DNA of 64,000 nucleotides from positions 55,972 through 119,971 of the forward strand of contig SVMT01000003.1 of NCBI GenBank assembly GCA_015067305.1, written 5' to 3'. The stretch is from Oscillospiraceae bacterium. Lineage in GTDB: Bacteria > Bacillota > Clostridia > Oscillospirales > UBA644. Shown piece after piece: positions 1 to 9,588 of the stretch (the first letter of the stretch is position 1; each line of letters begins with the position of its first letter). A program made the translations under genes and the position numbers. The notes under the pieces are model-generated. The model had not been told where the DNA came from. It did no database searches and saw only the letters and a program-made list of their open reading frames with translations.

Positions 1-1597
1 CATTACCAAGAGATTTTGACATTTTTCTACCCTGAGAGTCACGAACAAGACCGTGATAAAGTACTGTATCGAAAGGAGCTTTTCCTGTGTGTTCAATACC
101 TGAGAAGATCATTCTTGCAACCCAGAAGAAAATAATATCATAACCTGTAACAAGAACGCTTGTGGGATAGAAATAGTCAAGATCTTCTGTTTTATCAGGC
201 CAACCAAGTGTTGAGAATGGCCAAAGAGCTGAAGAAAACCATGTGTCAAGAACATCATCTTCCTGTCTCATGACTTTTCCGCACTTAGGACAAACGGGAG
301 CGTCTTCTTTTGTAACGATCATTTCACCGCAATCATCACAATAGAAAGCAGGAATTCGGTGACCCCACCAAAGCTGACGTGAAATACACCAGTCATGTAC
401 ATTTTCCATCCAGTTTGTATATACTTTAACAAGTCTTTCGGGCTTAAATTTGATAGTACCGTTCTGAACCACTTCAAGAGCAGGTTTAGCAAGAGGTTCC
501 ATTTTTACGAACCACTGGTCGGAAGTGAGTGGTTCAACAGTTGTACCGCAACGGTAACACTGACCAACATTGTGAGCATGCGGCTCAACTTTTACGAGGA
601 AACCTTCGTCTTCAAGATCTTTAACGATAGCCTTACGAGCATCGTATCTGTCCATACCTTTATATTTGCCGCCGAATCCGTTAATAGTTGCATCATCATT
701 CATTACGCGGATCTGTTCAAGATCATGTCTGAGGCCAACCTGGAAGTCGTTGGGGTCATGTGCAGGTGTGATCTTAACACAACCTGTACCGAATTCTTTA
801 TCAACATATTCATCTGCAATAACGGGAATTTCTCTGCCAACCAAAGGAAGAATAAGAGTTTTACCAACGAGATGTGTATATCTTTCATCTTCAGGATTTA
901 CAGCTACAGCTGTATCACCAAGAAGAGTTTCAGGACGAGTTGTAGCGATGACAACAAACTCATCGGAGTCCTTAACAGGATATTTGATATGCCAGAAGTT
1001 ACCGGGCTGTTCAGAGTATTCAACTTCAGCATCGGAAAGTGCTGTCATACAATGAGGACACCAGTTTATAATTCTGTGACCTCTGTAGATGAGACCTTTA
1101 TTATAAAGATTTACAAAGACTTCTTTGACAGCTTTAGAGCAACCTTCGTCCATAGTAAAACGAGTTCTGGACCAATCGCAAGAAGAACCAAGTTTTTTCA
1201 GCTGATTGATAATAGTATCGCCGTATTCCTTTTTCCAAGCCCATACTCTTTCAAGGAACTTTTCTCTTCCAAGGTCATATCTTGAAAGACCTTCTTTTTC
1301 ACGAAGTTCCTGTTCAACCTTGATCTGAGTAGCTATACCTGCATGGTCTGTACCCGGAAGCCAAAGTGCATTGTATCCACACATTCTCTTATAACGTGTA
1401 AGTACATCCTGAAGAGTCTCATCCATTGCGTGACCCATGTGGAGTTTACCTGTTACATTTGGTGGCGGAATAACGATAGTAAAAGGTTTCTTGGTTCTGT
1501 CCTCTGAGGGTTTGAAATAACCTTTATTATTCCATTCCTCATATATACGACCCTCAACCTGTGAAGGATCGTAGTTCTTTTCAAGTTCTTTTCTCAT
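1..1597 (-). CDS. valS: Valine--tRNA ligase, N-terminal part (runs off left edge)
   Basis: Reverse strand reads [30 protein letters not shown]...[21 protein letters not shown] (class I HIGH-type motif, ValRS-like); start codon CAT at 1595-1597; not in the ORF track because it is truncated. Confidence 0.93.
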   Translation of the reverse strand, partial: MRKELEKNYDPSQVEGRIYEEWNNKGYFKPSEDRTKKPFTIVIPPPNVTGKLHMGHAMDETLQDVLTRYKRMCGYNALWLPGTDHAGIATQIKVEQELREKEGLSRYDLGREKFLERVWAWKKEYGDTIINQLKKLGSSCDWSRTRFTMDEGCSKAVKEVFVNLYNKGLIYRGHRIINWCPHCMTALSDAEVEYSEQPGNFWHIKYPVKDSDEFVVIATTRPETLLGDTAVAVNPEDERYTHLVGKTLILPLVGREIPVIADEYVDKEFGTGCVKITPAHDPNDFQVGLRHDLEQIRVMNDDATINGFGGKYKGMDRYDARKAIVKDLEDEGFLVKVEPHAHNVGQCYRCGTTVEPLTSDQWFVKMEPLAKPALEVVQNGTIKFKPERLVKVYTNWMENVHDWCISRQLWWGHRIPAFYCDDCGEMIVTKEDAPVCPKCGKVMRQEDDVLDTWFSSALWPFSTLGWPDKTEDLDYFYPTSVLVTGYDIIFFWVARMIFSGIEHTGKAPFDTVLYHGLVRDSQGRKMSKSLGN

Positions 1598-1605
1598 AAT
1601 TTATA

Positions 1606-2826
1606 TCAATCCTTAATAATGATTTTTTTGAAGCTCTTCTTACCTTTTCTGATAAGTTGGCCGTTGATCTCATCTGCTGTATAAAAAACAGAGATAGAAC
1701 CAACCTTTTCGTCACCGACAAACACTCCGCCCTGATCTACCAAGCGGCGAGCTTCTCCCTTAGAAGGAGCCTGCTGAGTTTTGATAAGAAGTTCAAGAAT
1801 TGAGATCTTACCGTCTGTAAAATCAGCAGATGTCAATTCACAAGCAGGAGCATCTGCTGCTGCACCACCTGAGAAGAGAGCTCTTGCAGCCTGCTGAGCT
1901 TTAACAGCTTCATCTTCACCATGAACGAGCTTTGTAAGTTCATAAGCAAGAATTTCTTTCTTTTCATTGATTCGATTGTCTTCCCAGTGTTCCATTTCTT
2001 CAATAGTTTCAAGAGAAAGGAAGGTAAGCATTCTGATACATTTCATTACATCTGCATCACCCACATTTCTCCAATACTGGTAGAATTCATAAGGTGAAGT
2101 CTTTGCAGGATCAAGCCATACAGCATTACCTGCAGTTTTACCCATCTTTTTACCCTGAGAGTCTGTAAGAAGTGTAATTGTCATAGCATTTGCATCTTTA
2201 CCGAGTTTACGACGAATAAGTTCTGTACCGCCAAGCATGTTAGACCACTGGTCGTCACCACCGAACTGGAGATTGCAATCGTAATTCTTGAAGAGATAAT
2301 AGAAATCGTAAGACTGCATTATCATATAGTTAAATTCAAGGAATGAAAGTCCTTTTTCCATTCTCTGCTTATAGCATTCTGCACGAAGCATATTATTGAC
2401 GGAGAAACAAGCGCCAACTTCACGAAGCATATCAACATAATTAAGATTAAGAAGCCAGTCTGCATTGTTTATCATCATAGCTTTATCTTCGCCAAATTCG
2501 ATGAATTTTTCCATCTGACGTTTAAAACATTCTGCGTTATGATCGATATCTTCTTTTGTAAGCATTTTTCTCATATCTGTTCTTCCGGAAGGGTCACCGA
2601 TCATAGTTGTACCGCCCCCGATAAGAGCAATTGGTTTATTTCCTGCCATCTGAAGTCTCTTCATAAGTGTAAGAGCCATAAAATGACCTGCAGTAAGGCT
2701 ATCCGCTGTGCAGTCAAAACCGATGTAAAATTTAGCCTTACCATTATTGACGAGCTCTCGTATCTGAGGTTCGTCTGTTACTTGGGCTATCAGACCACGT
2801 GCCTGAAGTTCTTCATAAATTCCCAT
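1606..2826 (-). CDS. tyrS: Tyrosine--tRNA ligase
   Basis: 406 aa; FYIGFDCTADSLTAGHFMAL, QFGGDDQWSNMLGG and KMGKT motifs plus C-terminal S4-like domain. Confidence 0.96.
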   Translation of the reverse strand: MGIYEELQARGLIAQVTDEPQIRELVNNGKAKFYIGFDCTADSLTAGHFMALTLMKRLQMAGNKPIALIGGGTTMIGDPSGRTDMRKMLTKEDIDHNAECFKRQMEKFIEFGEDKAMMINNADWLLNLNYVDMLREVGACFSVNNMLRAECYKQRMEKGLSFLEFNYMIMQSYDFYYLFKNYDCNLQFGGDDQWSNMLGGTELIRRKLGKDANAMTITLLTDSQGKKMGKTAGNAVWLDPAKTSPYEFYQYWRNVGDADVMKCIRMLTFLSLETIEEMEHWEDNRINEKKEILAYELTKLVHGEDEAVKAQQAARALFSGGAAADAPACELTSADFTDGKISILELLIKTQQAPSKGEARRLVDQGGVFVGDEKVGSISVFYTADEINGQLIRKGKKSFKKIIIKD

Positions 2827-2839
2827 TGTAAAATCTCCT

Positions 2840-4501
2840 TTATATTGTGTGTGATGTTCGTAACATTTCGTCGGCTGTCGCTAAAAGCGACTCCGTAATA
2901 TTTATACCGCCCATTATTCGGGCAAGTTCCTGTCGTCTTTCTTCATGCGAAAGTTGAGTGAGAACTGTATGTGTACGGTCATTGACCGTTTCCTTAACTA
3001 TTTTAAAATGAGTATCTGCATATGCTGCGATCTGTGCAAGATGGGTAATAACCAATACTTGTCCACAGGCAGACATTTCTTTAAGTTTTATAGCAACTTT
3101 CTGAGCCGCTTTACCGCTGATACCTGTATCTACTTCGTCAAAGATCATAGTCTGAATAGAATTATCAGCCAAAACATTTTTGATGCTCAACATAATTCTG
3201 GAAAGTTCGCCGCCGGAGGCGATCTTATTCAAGGGTTTAAGATCTTCACCTACATTTGCCGAAAGCAAAAATTCAACTTCATCAGAGCCTGTCTTATCAA
3301 ATTTCTTGTTTCTGATATTTACAGCAAATCGAACCTTAGGCATTTCAAGGAAACTCAAAGTTTCAATCATTGCGATCTCAAGTTTAGCAGCAGCCTCAAC
3401 TCTCGTTGCAGTCAAAGCCTGAGATTTAGCTCTCATTTCAGCCTTTGCAATTTTGAATTCTTCAGTCAGATCCTGCAATAAAACATCTGAGAATTCAATA
3501 CTTTCCAACTCTTTCTGGGCTTTGGCAAGATAATCGAAAATTGCCTCAATTGAATCACCGTATTTCATTTTTAAGCGATGTATAAAATCCAAACGTTCTT
3601 CTATCAGATCCAATTCATTCGGGTCAAAATCCAATTTATCAGAATACTGATTAAGATTTTCGATTATTTCATTTATATTTTCGGATATATCAATAAGCTT
3701 TTCATTTACATAGTTCTGACTGTTATCATATCGGGAAAGAAGTTTGGATTCCCTGATGCAACTTGCAATCATATCGTGAACATTAACATCGTCGTTTGAT
3801 AACAGATTTCTAACAGCGTTCAGACTATCAAGAATCTTCTCACTGTTTGCCAGGATCTCCTGTCTTTTTTCTAACTGCTTATCTTCGTCCTCTTTAAGTG
3901 CCGCAGTTTCAATTTCATTTATATGATATTTAAGGATCTCTATCCTTTTCTCTTTTTCACTTTCATTTGCAGAAAGAGCTTCAATTTTACGTTTAATTCC
4001 GATTGCTTTACAATAAGCTTCATAATACTCGTTTTTTACAGCTTCATTTTTAGCGTATTTATCTAAATAATAAATATGTACTTCAGGGTCAAGCAAAGCA
4101 GTATTATCATGTTGTCCATGGATATTGACAAGCTTTGTACCAATCTCTCGTAATATCGAAACGCTTACAGGACGGCCGTTTATTCTTGCAACACTTTTTC
4201 CTTCAGCAGAAAGTTCTCTTGAAAGGATGACTTCAGGATCGGCTCCATAACCGAGTTCCTCCAACTTATTACAAATAGATTCGTCTATATCAGTAAATAC
4301 TGCGCTGACAAAAGCTTTCTTCTCCCCTGTTCGTACCATATCACGTGACACACGCTCACCAAGGAGCATATTTATTGCATCAATTATGATACTTTTACCT
4401 GCACCGGTTTCACCAGTCAACACAACGAACCCCGAAGTTATTTCAACATCGAGGCTATCAATAATTGCTATATTTTCAATGTGAAGATTGGTCAACATCA
4501 C
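2840..4501 (-). CDS. recN: DNA repair protein RecN
   Basis: SMC-like ATPase: MLTNLHIENIAIIDSLDVEITSGFVVLTGETGAGKSIIIDAI, LSGGE-like ASGGELSRIMLSIK, and FDEVDTGISG. Confidence 0.95.
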   Translation of the reverse strand: MMLTNLHIENIAIIDSLDVEITSGFVVLTGETGAGKSIIIDAINMLLGERVSRDMVRTGEKKAFVSAVFTDIDESICNKLEELGYGADPEVILSRELSAEGKSVARINGRPVSVSILREIGTKLVNIHGQHDNTALLDPEVHIYYLDKYAKNEAVKNEYYEAYCKAIGIKRKIEALSANESEKEKRIEILKYHINEIETAALKEDEDKQLEKRQEILANSEKILDSLNAVRNLLSNDDVNVHDMIASCIRESKLLSRYDNSQNYVNEKLIDISENINEIIENLNQYSDKLDFDPNELDLIEERLDFIHRLKMKYGDSIEAIFDYLAKAQKELESIEFSDVLLQDLTEEFKIAKAEMRAKSQALTATRVEAAAKLEIAMIETLSFLEMPKVRFAVNIRNKKFDKTGSDEVEFLLSANVGEDLKPLNKIASGGELSRIMLSIKNVLADNSIQTMIFDEVDTGISGKAAQKVAIKLKEMSACGQVLVITHLAQIAAYADTHFKIVKETVNDRTHTVLTQLSHEERRQELARIMGGINITESLLATADEMLRTSHTI

Positions 4502-4512
4502 TACTCACCGCT

Positions 4513-4980
4513 TTAAGCGTTTAAAATATTAGTTATATTATCTACGATAGACTTAGCAATATCTATCGATTTCGCAGCTATAAATATAGTATCATCACCG
4601 GCTATCGTTCCTACTATCTCACCGTTATCAAGCGTATCTATTGCAGCACAAGCCCCCTGGGCCATACCGGCAAAACATTTTACGACAACAAGATTCATTG
4701 CATTATCTACAGAAACGATACTATCTCTCATTATACTGTATGTTTTGGAAGGCATTGGCTTTTTGCCGTCCCCCTGAGAATCAGAACATTCATATCTATA
4801 CTTATTTTCATTAGTAAGAGTTTTATAGAGATGCAATTCTTTAATATCTCTTGAAACAGTTGCTTGAGTTGTTTGGAAACCGGATTGAATCAAAAGCTCC
4901 GTAAGCTCATCCTGGGTTTCGACGGGAGTTGATTTAATTATCTCAAGTATACGCGCATGGCGTTTTTCTTTATATTTCAC
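4513..4980 (-). CDS. argR: Arginine repressor
   Basis: 155 aa; QATVSRDIKELHL HTH motif and C-terminal GTIAGDDTIF motif. Confidence 0.93.
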   Translation of the reverse strand: MKYKEKRHARILEIIKSTPVETQDELTELLIQSGFQTTQATVSRDIKELHLYKTLTNENKYRYECSDSQGDGKKPMPSKTYSIMRDSIVSVDNAMNLVVVKCFAGMAQGACAAIDTLDNGEIVGTIAGDDTIFIAAKSIDIAKSIVDNITNILNA

Positions 4981-4990
4981 GACTGACCCC

Positions 4991-5821
4991 TTACTTTATT
5001 TTCTTGGAAAGTATATTATAAAATGAATCATTATCAAATGTAATAGTTTTTATTTTCTTTTCAGCTAAACGGACTTGTACTACATCATCAGCTTCAAGTT
5101 GGAAATTGTCAAGACCATCTATAGTTAGGTAGCCCACATTGCCTCTTCCAGGTGTTGAGGCTGCTTCAAGAACCGACGAGTCCTTAAAAAGAATACTTCT
5201 GCCATTAAATGAATGAGCACAAATTGGAGTTACTGCAATAGTTTCAAGCTCCGTATCTATTATTGGTCCCCCTGCTGAAAGGGAGTATGCTGTTGAGCCT
5301 GTAGGAGTTGAAAAAATCAATCCGTCTGCCCTGTAAGATGTTATTTCCTGACCGTTGCAATACAAATTTATATTCATAATCTGCGTCCAGTTACCGTGTG
5401 AAATTACTGCATCATTCAAAGCAATTACATCTTTACAGATAGTTCTGTTTTCATTTCCTGCCGAAATATTAAGCACCGATCTATACTGAATACTATACTC
5501 ACCACTGAACAAAGCATCTAATTTAAAGTATTCCGTGGGTTCCATTGAAGCCATATAACCTGTCGTACCCATATTTATACCGAGAATAGGCTTATCATAA
5601 GCATATGCCGATTTTACGACCTTAAGTATAGTGCCGTCGCCACCGACAGTTATGATAAAATCACATTCATTTATTGCATCATCAATCTTTGTAAAAACTG
5701 AACATCCAACAAAAGAATCAGACAAAACAACTGCGCCTTTAGATGTCAAATATTCAACTATTCTTGAAGATACTTCAAATCCTTTGTCTTTCTCTGGATT
5801 AGAAATCAATGCAATTTTCAT
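4991..5821 (-). CDS. nadK: NAD kinase
   Basis: TVGGDGTILKV (GGDG motif), LGINMGTTGYMA, STPTGSTAYSLSAGGPI. Start at internal Met (MKIALISNP) is more likely than the track start 5833. Confidence 0.93.
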   Translation of the reverse strand: MKIALISNPEKDKGFEVSSRIVEYLTSKGAVVLSDSFVGCSVFTKIDDAINECDFIITVGGDGTILKVVKSAYAYDKPILGINMGTTGYMASMEPTEYFKLDALFSGEYSIQYRSVLNISAGNENRTICKDVIALNDAVISHGNWTQIMNINLYCNGQEITSYRADGLIFSTPTGSTAYSLSAGGPIIDTELETIAVTPICAHSFNGRSILFKDSSVLEAASTPGRGNVGYLTIDGLDNFQLEADDVVQVRLAEKKIKTITFDNDSFYNILSKKIK

Positions 5822-5848
5822 TGTAATTCGCACTCCGTAAGTAATAAA

Positions 5849-6619
5849 TCACAGATTTTTTAATTCTGTATCAAATAAAGTCTTTATCAGTTCATTGATA
5901 GATCGCTTGTTTTCGGAATAACTGAAATACGAAATAAACTCTGTATTACCGTCTCCGCCTTTGATTGGAGAAACTGAAATACCATTCAAATTCAAACCAT
6001 ACCTTAAAAACTCTTCAGCAACATTGGAGATAACAGTTTTATATTGACTTTTATCTTTTACTATACCACTCTTATTTGTTTTGGCATTTTCAAATTGAGG
6101 CTTGATCAAACATATCAAATGAGTTGGCTTAAATTCAGCTATCTTATATGCAATCTTTTCAAGTGAAATAAAAGAAACGTCAACAACTATAATATCTACA
6201 GGATCAAAATCTGCAGGATCACAATCTTTTATATTTGTATTTTCAAGATTTACTACCCTATCATCATTTACAAGTTTTTCTGCAAGCTGACCATGTCCAA
6301 CATCTATGGAATATACTTTTGTAGCACCATTTTGAAGTAAACAATCAGTAAAACCGCCTGTTGAAGCACCAATATCCATCGCAATCGTGTCTTTAATATT
6401 TAAACCAAATACATTGATTGCTTTTTCAAGCTTAAGCCCACCACGTCCGACATATTTTAAATAATCGTTTATTTCAATGGAAACTTTTTCACATACTTCT
6501 AAAGAAGCTTTATTTACAACTGTTCCGTCAATAAAAACACAACCCTCTTTGATCAATGCCTGTGCATACTGACGGCTTTTTAATGAAAACTTTTCCTGAA
6601 TGTATTTATCTAATCTCAT
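5849..6619 (-). CDS. tlyA: TlyA family S4/FtsJ-type RNA methyltransferase
   Basis: N-terminal S4 (MRLDKYIQEKFSLKSRQYAQALIKEG), then AMDIGASTGGFTDCLLQNGA SAM-binding motif. Confidence 0.92.
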   Translation of the reverse strand: MRLDKYIQEKFSLKSRQYAQALIKEGCVFIDGTVVNKASLEVCEKVSIEINDYLKYVGRGGLKLEKAINVFGLNIKDTIAMDIGASTGGFTDCLLQNGATKVYSIDVGHGQLAEKLVNDDRVVNLENTNIKDCDPADFDPVDIIVVDVSFISLEKIAYKIAEFKPTHLICLIKPQFENAKTNKSGIVKDKSQYKTVISNVAEEFLRYGLNLNGISVSPIKGGDGNTEFISYFSYSENKRSINELIKTLFDTELKNL

Positions 6620-7218
6620 TTTTTATTTTTACTGAAGAATCTTTCCGGAACAATAAAACATAGTATCCTTCCGGCAATATATATTATGTTTTCGCAATAA
6701 TTCATAGCAAAATTCTTACCCAATGCCTTACCTCCAATGGTAAGAGCCGCATTAAAAGCAGTCATAAGCATCGCAGAAAGTATTTCAGGAATCGGCAGAA
6801 CAGCTGAAATTTCAACAGCTATTACTGCAGTCATCGTACCACTGATGATACCGCAAATATCGCCGACGACATCATTGCAAATATTTGATACCGTAGAAGC
6901 TTTAGTTACAAGATACAGACAAGCCTTTGCCCCTACGACCTTTCTGGCCGCCATTGAATTAAATGGCTTGGGGTCTGCGGCAGTTACAGCTGTACCAAGA
7001 AGGTCGAAAAGAATTCCCAAAAAAATAAACAGCAAAAGCAAGATAAAAGCGATAACAACATTTACTTCACTGAGTGCACTTTTTGAAATATATGATAAAG
7101 TCGCCGAAATACAGAACGACAACACCATTACTTTTATGACCCATGAATGATTACCGTTGCTCTTTTTTGTATCCTTTTGCTGCTTTTTAGGTCGGGGGGA
7201 ATTATCTGAATTTTCCAA
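6616..7218 (-). CDS. oapA: OapA-like (OLE-associated protein A) small multi-TM DUF21/CNNM-like membrane protein
   Basis: Multi-TM protein with core FDLLGTAVTAADPKPFNSMAARKVVGAKACLYLVTKASTVSNICNDVVGDICGIISGT. Lies directly downstream of the OLE-like RNA and overlaps tlyA. TTG start at 7218 has SD AAAGGTG (7225-7231) at 6-nt spacing; the track start (7326) lies inside the structured RNA. Confidence 0.8.
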   Translation of the reverse strand: MENSDNSPRPKKQQKDTKKSNGNHSWVIKVMVLSFCISATLSYISKSALSEVNVVIAFILLLLFIFLGILFDLLGTAVTAADPKPFNSMAARKVVGAKACLYLVTKASTVSNICNDVVGDICGIISGTMTAVIAVEISAVLPIPEILSAMLMTAFNAALTIGGKALGKNFAMNYCENIIYIAGRILCFIVPERFFSKNKK

Positions 7219-7254
7219 AACATTCACCTTTATGTATGATAATAAAATATAGAG

Positions 7255-7875
7255 ATGATAATATTCAAAGTAAATCTTGCGCCTTAGGTCAAGTAGGTTT
7301 CCCCATACCCTACCTGTTGTCGCCAATCAGGCAGTTTCCTTTTGAAGGGTACGGTACCGCGTTACCGACGATACGACTTGATTGCCACTTAGAACGCACT
7401 GCAATCCCTTGAATACAGAATAAATAATTCTCAGTCTAGGAGTTTTCCTCAACAGTATCATGATACTCTTAGTCTCTTTTGCAGATATGATTTCTTAACG
7501 CAAAGCACTATATACTGTGGCCGCAGTATATAGCCCGAACCGTTATCCGCCATATCCACTCAAGACAGGCTACTCTGCATACAACCGAACTCATACATCA
7601 GCACTTCTAATGCTGATGCGTAAATTGCTTCAAAGAGAACGACCGCATTGCAGGTTCAATCCTGAGTCGTGGTAAGCAAATCCACAAGTACAGGTCTCCG
7701 TGAGTGAAGGGACATTAACTGTATGCCATTACAGATGCCCGGCACTCTACCTTCCAGCACCCACCCCAGACTGGGCGTAAGAAGCAAGCACAAGAAGTTT
7801 CATCGATATGCCCTTCGGTTGATTTTTAGGCCAACCCTGGTAGTCCACAATACCGACTAGAATACTGTATCATCA
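7255..7875 (-). ncRNA. ole: OLE RNA (Ornate Large Extremophilic RNA)-like large structured non-coding RNA; ends approximate
   Basis: ~620 nt with no supported ORF, higher GC than flanking intergenic DNA, and many stems: 10-bp perfect CTATATACTG/CAGTATATAG (7508-7533), CATCAGCA/TGCTGATG (7596-7618), GGTTG/CAACC (7817-7836), GTAGG/CCTAC (7293-7313). Sits between the ispA-side unit and an OapA-like gene, the hallmark OLE context. Confidence 0.83.
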
Positions 7876-7881
7876 AAGATA

Positions 7882-7910
7882 ATTATAGCATAAAAAAACG
7901 TTTTATGCAA
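7882..7910 (-). promoter_or_regulatory. Sigma70/SigA-type promoter for the OLE-like RNA/oapA unit
   Basis: On minus strand TTGCAT (7905-7910), 17-nt spacer, TATAAT (7882-7887). Confidence 0.72.
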
Positions 7911-7980
7911 TAGAAAATTGTATATTTTAATTTTTGTTAAGATTTTTTCCGATTTTTTTATGCAAACATATTACAAAACA

Positions 7981-8013
7981 AGATCACTTCATACTTTCAG
8001 TATAAAGTGACCT
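7981..8013 (-). terminator. Intrinsic terminator downstream of the DUF212 gene
   Basis: Minus strand AGGTCACTT-TATACTGAAAGTATG-AAGTGATCT hairpin followed by TGTTTTGT; 6 nt after the 8020 CDS end. Confidence 0.65.
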
Positions 8014-8019
8014 CATATA

Positions 8020-8472
8020 TTATTTTAAAAATAAGATCCAATACAACAATGAAATGATACAACCAAGAACACAACCCATAGCAACTTCAAGTTTAGTATG
8101 CCCCATCAACTCTTTGAATCGTTTTGATCTGATCTCAAAATTGTCAACATTCCAGTTTTCGATGATCTGGTTTATTATCTTTGCCTGTTCTCCAACTTCA
8201 TAGCGTACATTTGCCGCATCATAAACAGTAATAAACGCAAATGATGCTGCTAAAGCAAATTCAACAGAGGCAAATCCTTTCAAGATAAATATCATCGAAA
8301 CCAAAGCGGAAACCAATGCACTGTGAGAACTGGGCATACCACCCGAACCGAAAAATCTGTCCAATCGAAGTTTTCGGTCAATTATACTCTCAGCTACGCC
8401 TTTGATCGCCTGTGCAAAAAACCACCCCAAAACAGCGCAATTAAGATAATGATTCGATAAAATTCCCAACAT
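8020..8472 (-). CDS. Divergent PAP2 family (DUF212, YuiD-like) membrane protein
   Basis: GSGGMPSSHSALVSALVS and DAANVRYEVGEQAKIINQ; 150 aa, multi-TM. Confidence 0.88.
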   Translation of the reverse strand: MLGILSNHYLNCAVLGWFFAQAIKGVAESIIDRKLRLDRFFGSGGMPSSHSALVSALVSMIFILKGFASVEFALAASFAFITVYDAANVRYEVGEQAKIINQIIENWNVDNFEIRSKRFKELMGHTKLEVAMGCVLGCIISLLYWILFLK

Positions 8473-8492
8473 ATAGCTCTCCCCTAATTTAA

Positions 8493-9374
8493 TCAGTTAT
8501 TTCTCGATGCCAAATATACCGCCAAGGTCTGAAGGAAACCGTTTTTATCATAAGGTTTTACAGCCTCTATCGCTTTTTGTGTATAATCTTCTACCAATTT
8601 TTGAGACTGATCCAACCCATATATATTAACAAATGTAGTTTTTTCTTCTGCGGCATCTTTACCGAGAGTTTTACCCATATCTTCAATTGTTCCCGAAACA
8701 TCAAGAATATCATCACGGATCTGGAATGCCAAACCAATATTATCAGAATATATTTCTGCTGCCTTAAAAACATCATCTGATGCGTCAGCCGCCAAACAAC
8801 CAAGTAAAGCAGAAGCTTTTAGCATTGCAGCTGTTTTCAAATTATGTATATTCAAAACTTCAGATTCAGTAAGTCCCGGCTTATTTTCAAGATCAAGGAC
8901 TTGTCCACGGACTATACCGTTTTTACCTGAGGCATCAAGAAGGATTCTGATACCTTCAATGATCTGTTTATCTGATAGACCTGTTTCATATCCGTCAGAA
9001 ATGATCCAAGAAAAAGCTTCACCGTAAAGTCCCATTGCCGCAAGAGCCGCCGTAGATTCTCCAAATACAACATGGTTCGTAGGAATTCCTCTGCGCAAAG
9101 AATCGTTATCCATAAACGGCATATCATCAAAGATAAGTGAATATGTATGAACCATTTCAAGCGCACAAGCAAAAGGTAAAGCCTTATCTGCATCATTTGA
9201 GACCATATCGCAAAATGCAAGACAGATAATAGGCCTTATTCTCTTTCCACCTGCAAAAATACTATACCTTAATGCGGAATCAAGTTTGTCACTCTTATTT
9301 TCAGGGAGATAACGTTCCAACGTACTGTTTATCTTCTCAGAATACATTTCAATATAATCATTCAACGTCTTCAT
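8493..9374 (-). CDS. ispA: Polyprenyl (farnesyl/geranyl) diphosphate synthase
   Basis: GGKRIRPIICLAF, SLIFDDMPFMDNDSLRRGIPTNH (FARM), IRDDILDVSG (SARM). Start MKTLNDYIEM chosen. Confidence 0.94.
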   Translation of the reverse strand: MKTLNDYIEMYSEKINSTLERYLPENKSDKLDSALRYSIFAGGKRIRPIICLAFCDMVSNDADKALPFACALEMVHTYSLIFDDMPFMDNDSLRRGIPTNHVVFGESTAALAAMGLYGEAFSWIISDGYETGLSDKQIIEGIRILLDASGKNGIVRGQVLDLENKPGLTESEVLNIHNLKTAAMLKASALLGCLAADASDDVFKAAEIYSDNIGLAFQIRDDILDVSGTIEDMGKTLGKDAAEEKTTFVNIYGLDQSQKLVEDYTQKAIEAVKPYDKNGFLQTLAVYLASRNN

Positions 9375-9588
9375 CTTCATCGACCTCCGTAACCATTTGG
9401 ATCCTTTGTTTGGCATTCTTTATTCTATCGGAACACAATTCAGCTAGTTTGGTACCTTCAGAAAAAAGTTCTAACGCTTCATCAAGTCCACATTCGCCCT
9501 TTGATAAAATCAAGTTTATTTCCTGTATGCGATTTAATGCATCTTCAAATTTTAATTCTTCAGTTTTTGATGATTTCCTCTGCGGCAC
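9358..9588 (-). CDS. xseB: Exodeoxyribonuclease VII small subunit
   Basis: 76 aa; FEDALNRIQEINLILSKGECGLDEALELFSEGTKLAELCSDRI; between xseA and ispA. Confidence 0.93.
   Translation of the reverse strand: MPQRKSSKTEELKFEDALNRIQEINLILSKGECGLDEALELFSEGTKLAELCSDRIKNAKQRIQMVTEVDEDEDVE

Noticed and set aside
395-1285. 296-aa plus-strand ORF
   Set aside because: Antisense to valS, whose reverse-strand translation gives clear ValRS motifs.
7255-7875. Alternative readings of the large structured block (rRNA/tmRNA/RNase P/T-box)
   Set aside because: No hallmark sequences of those RNAs recognised; length and neighbourhood fit OLE better.
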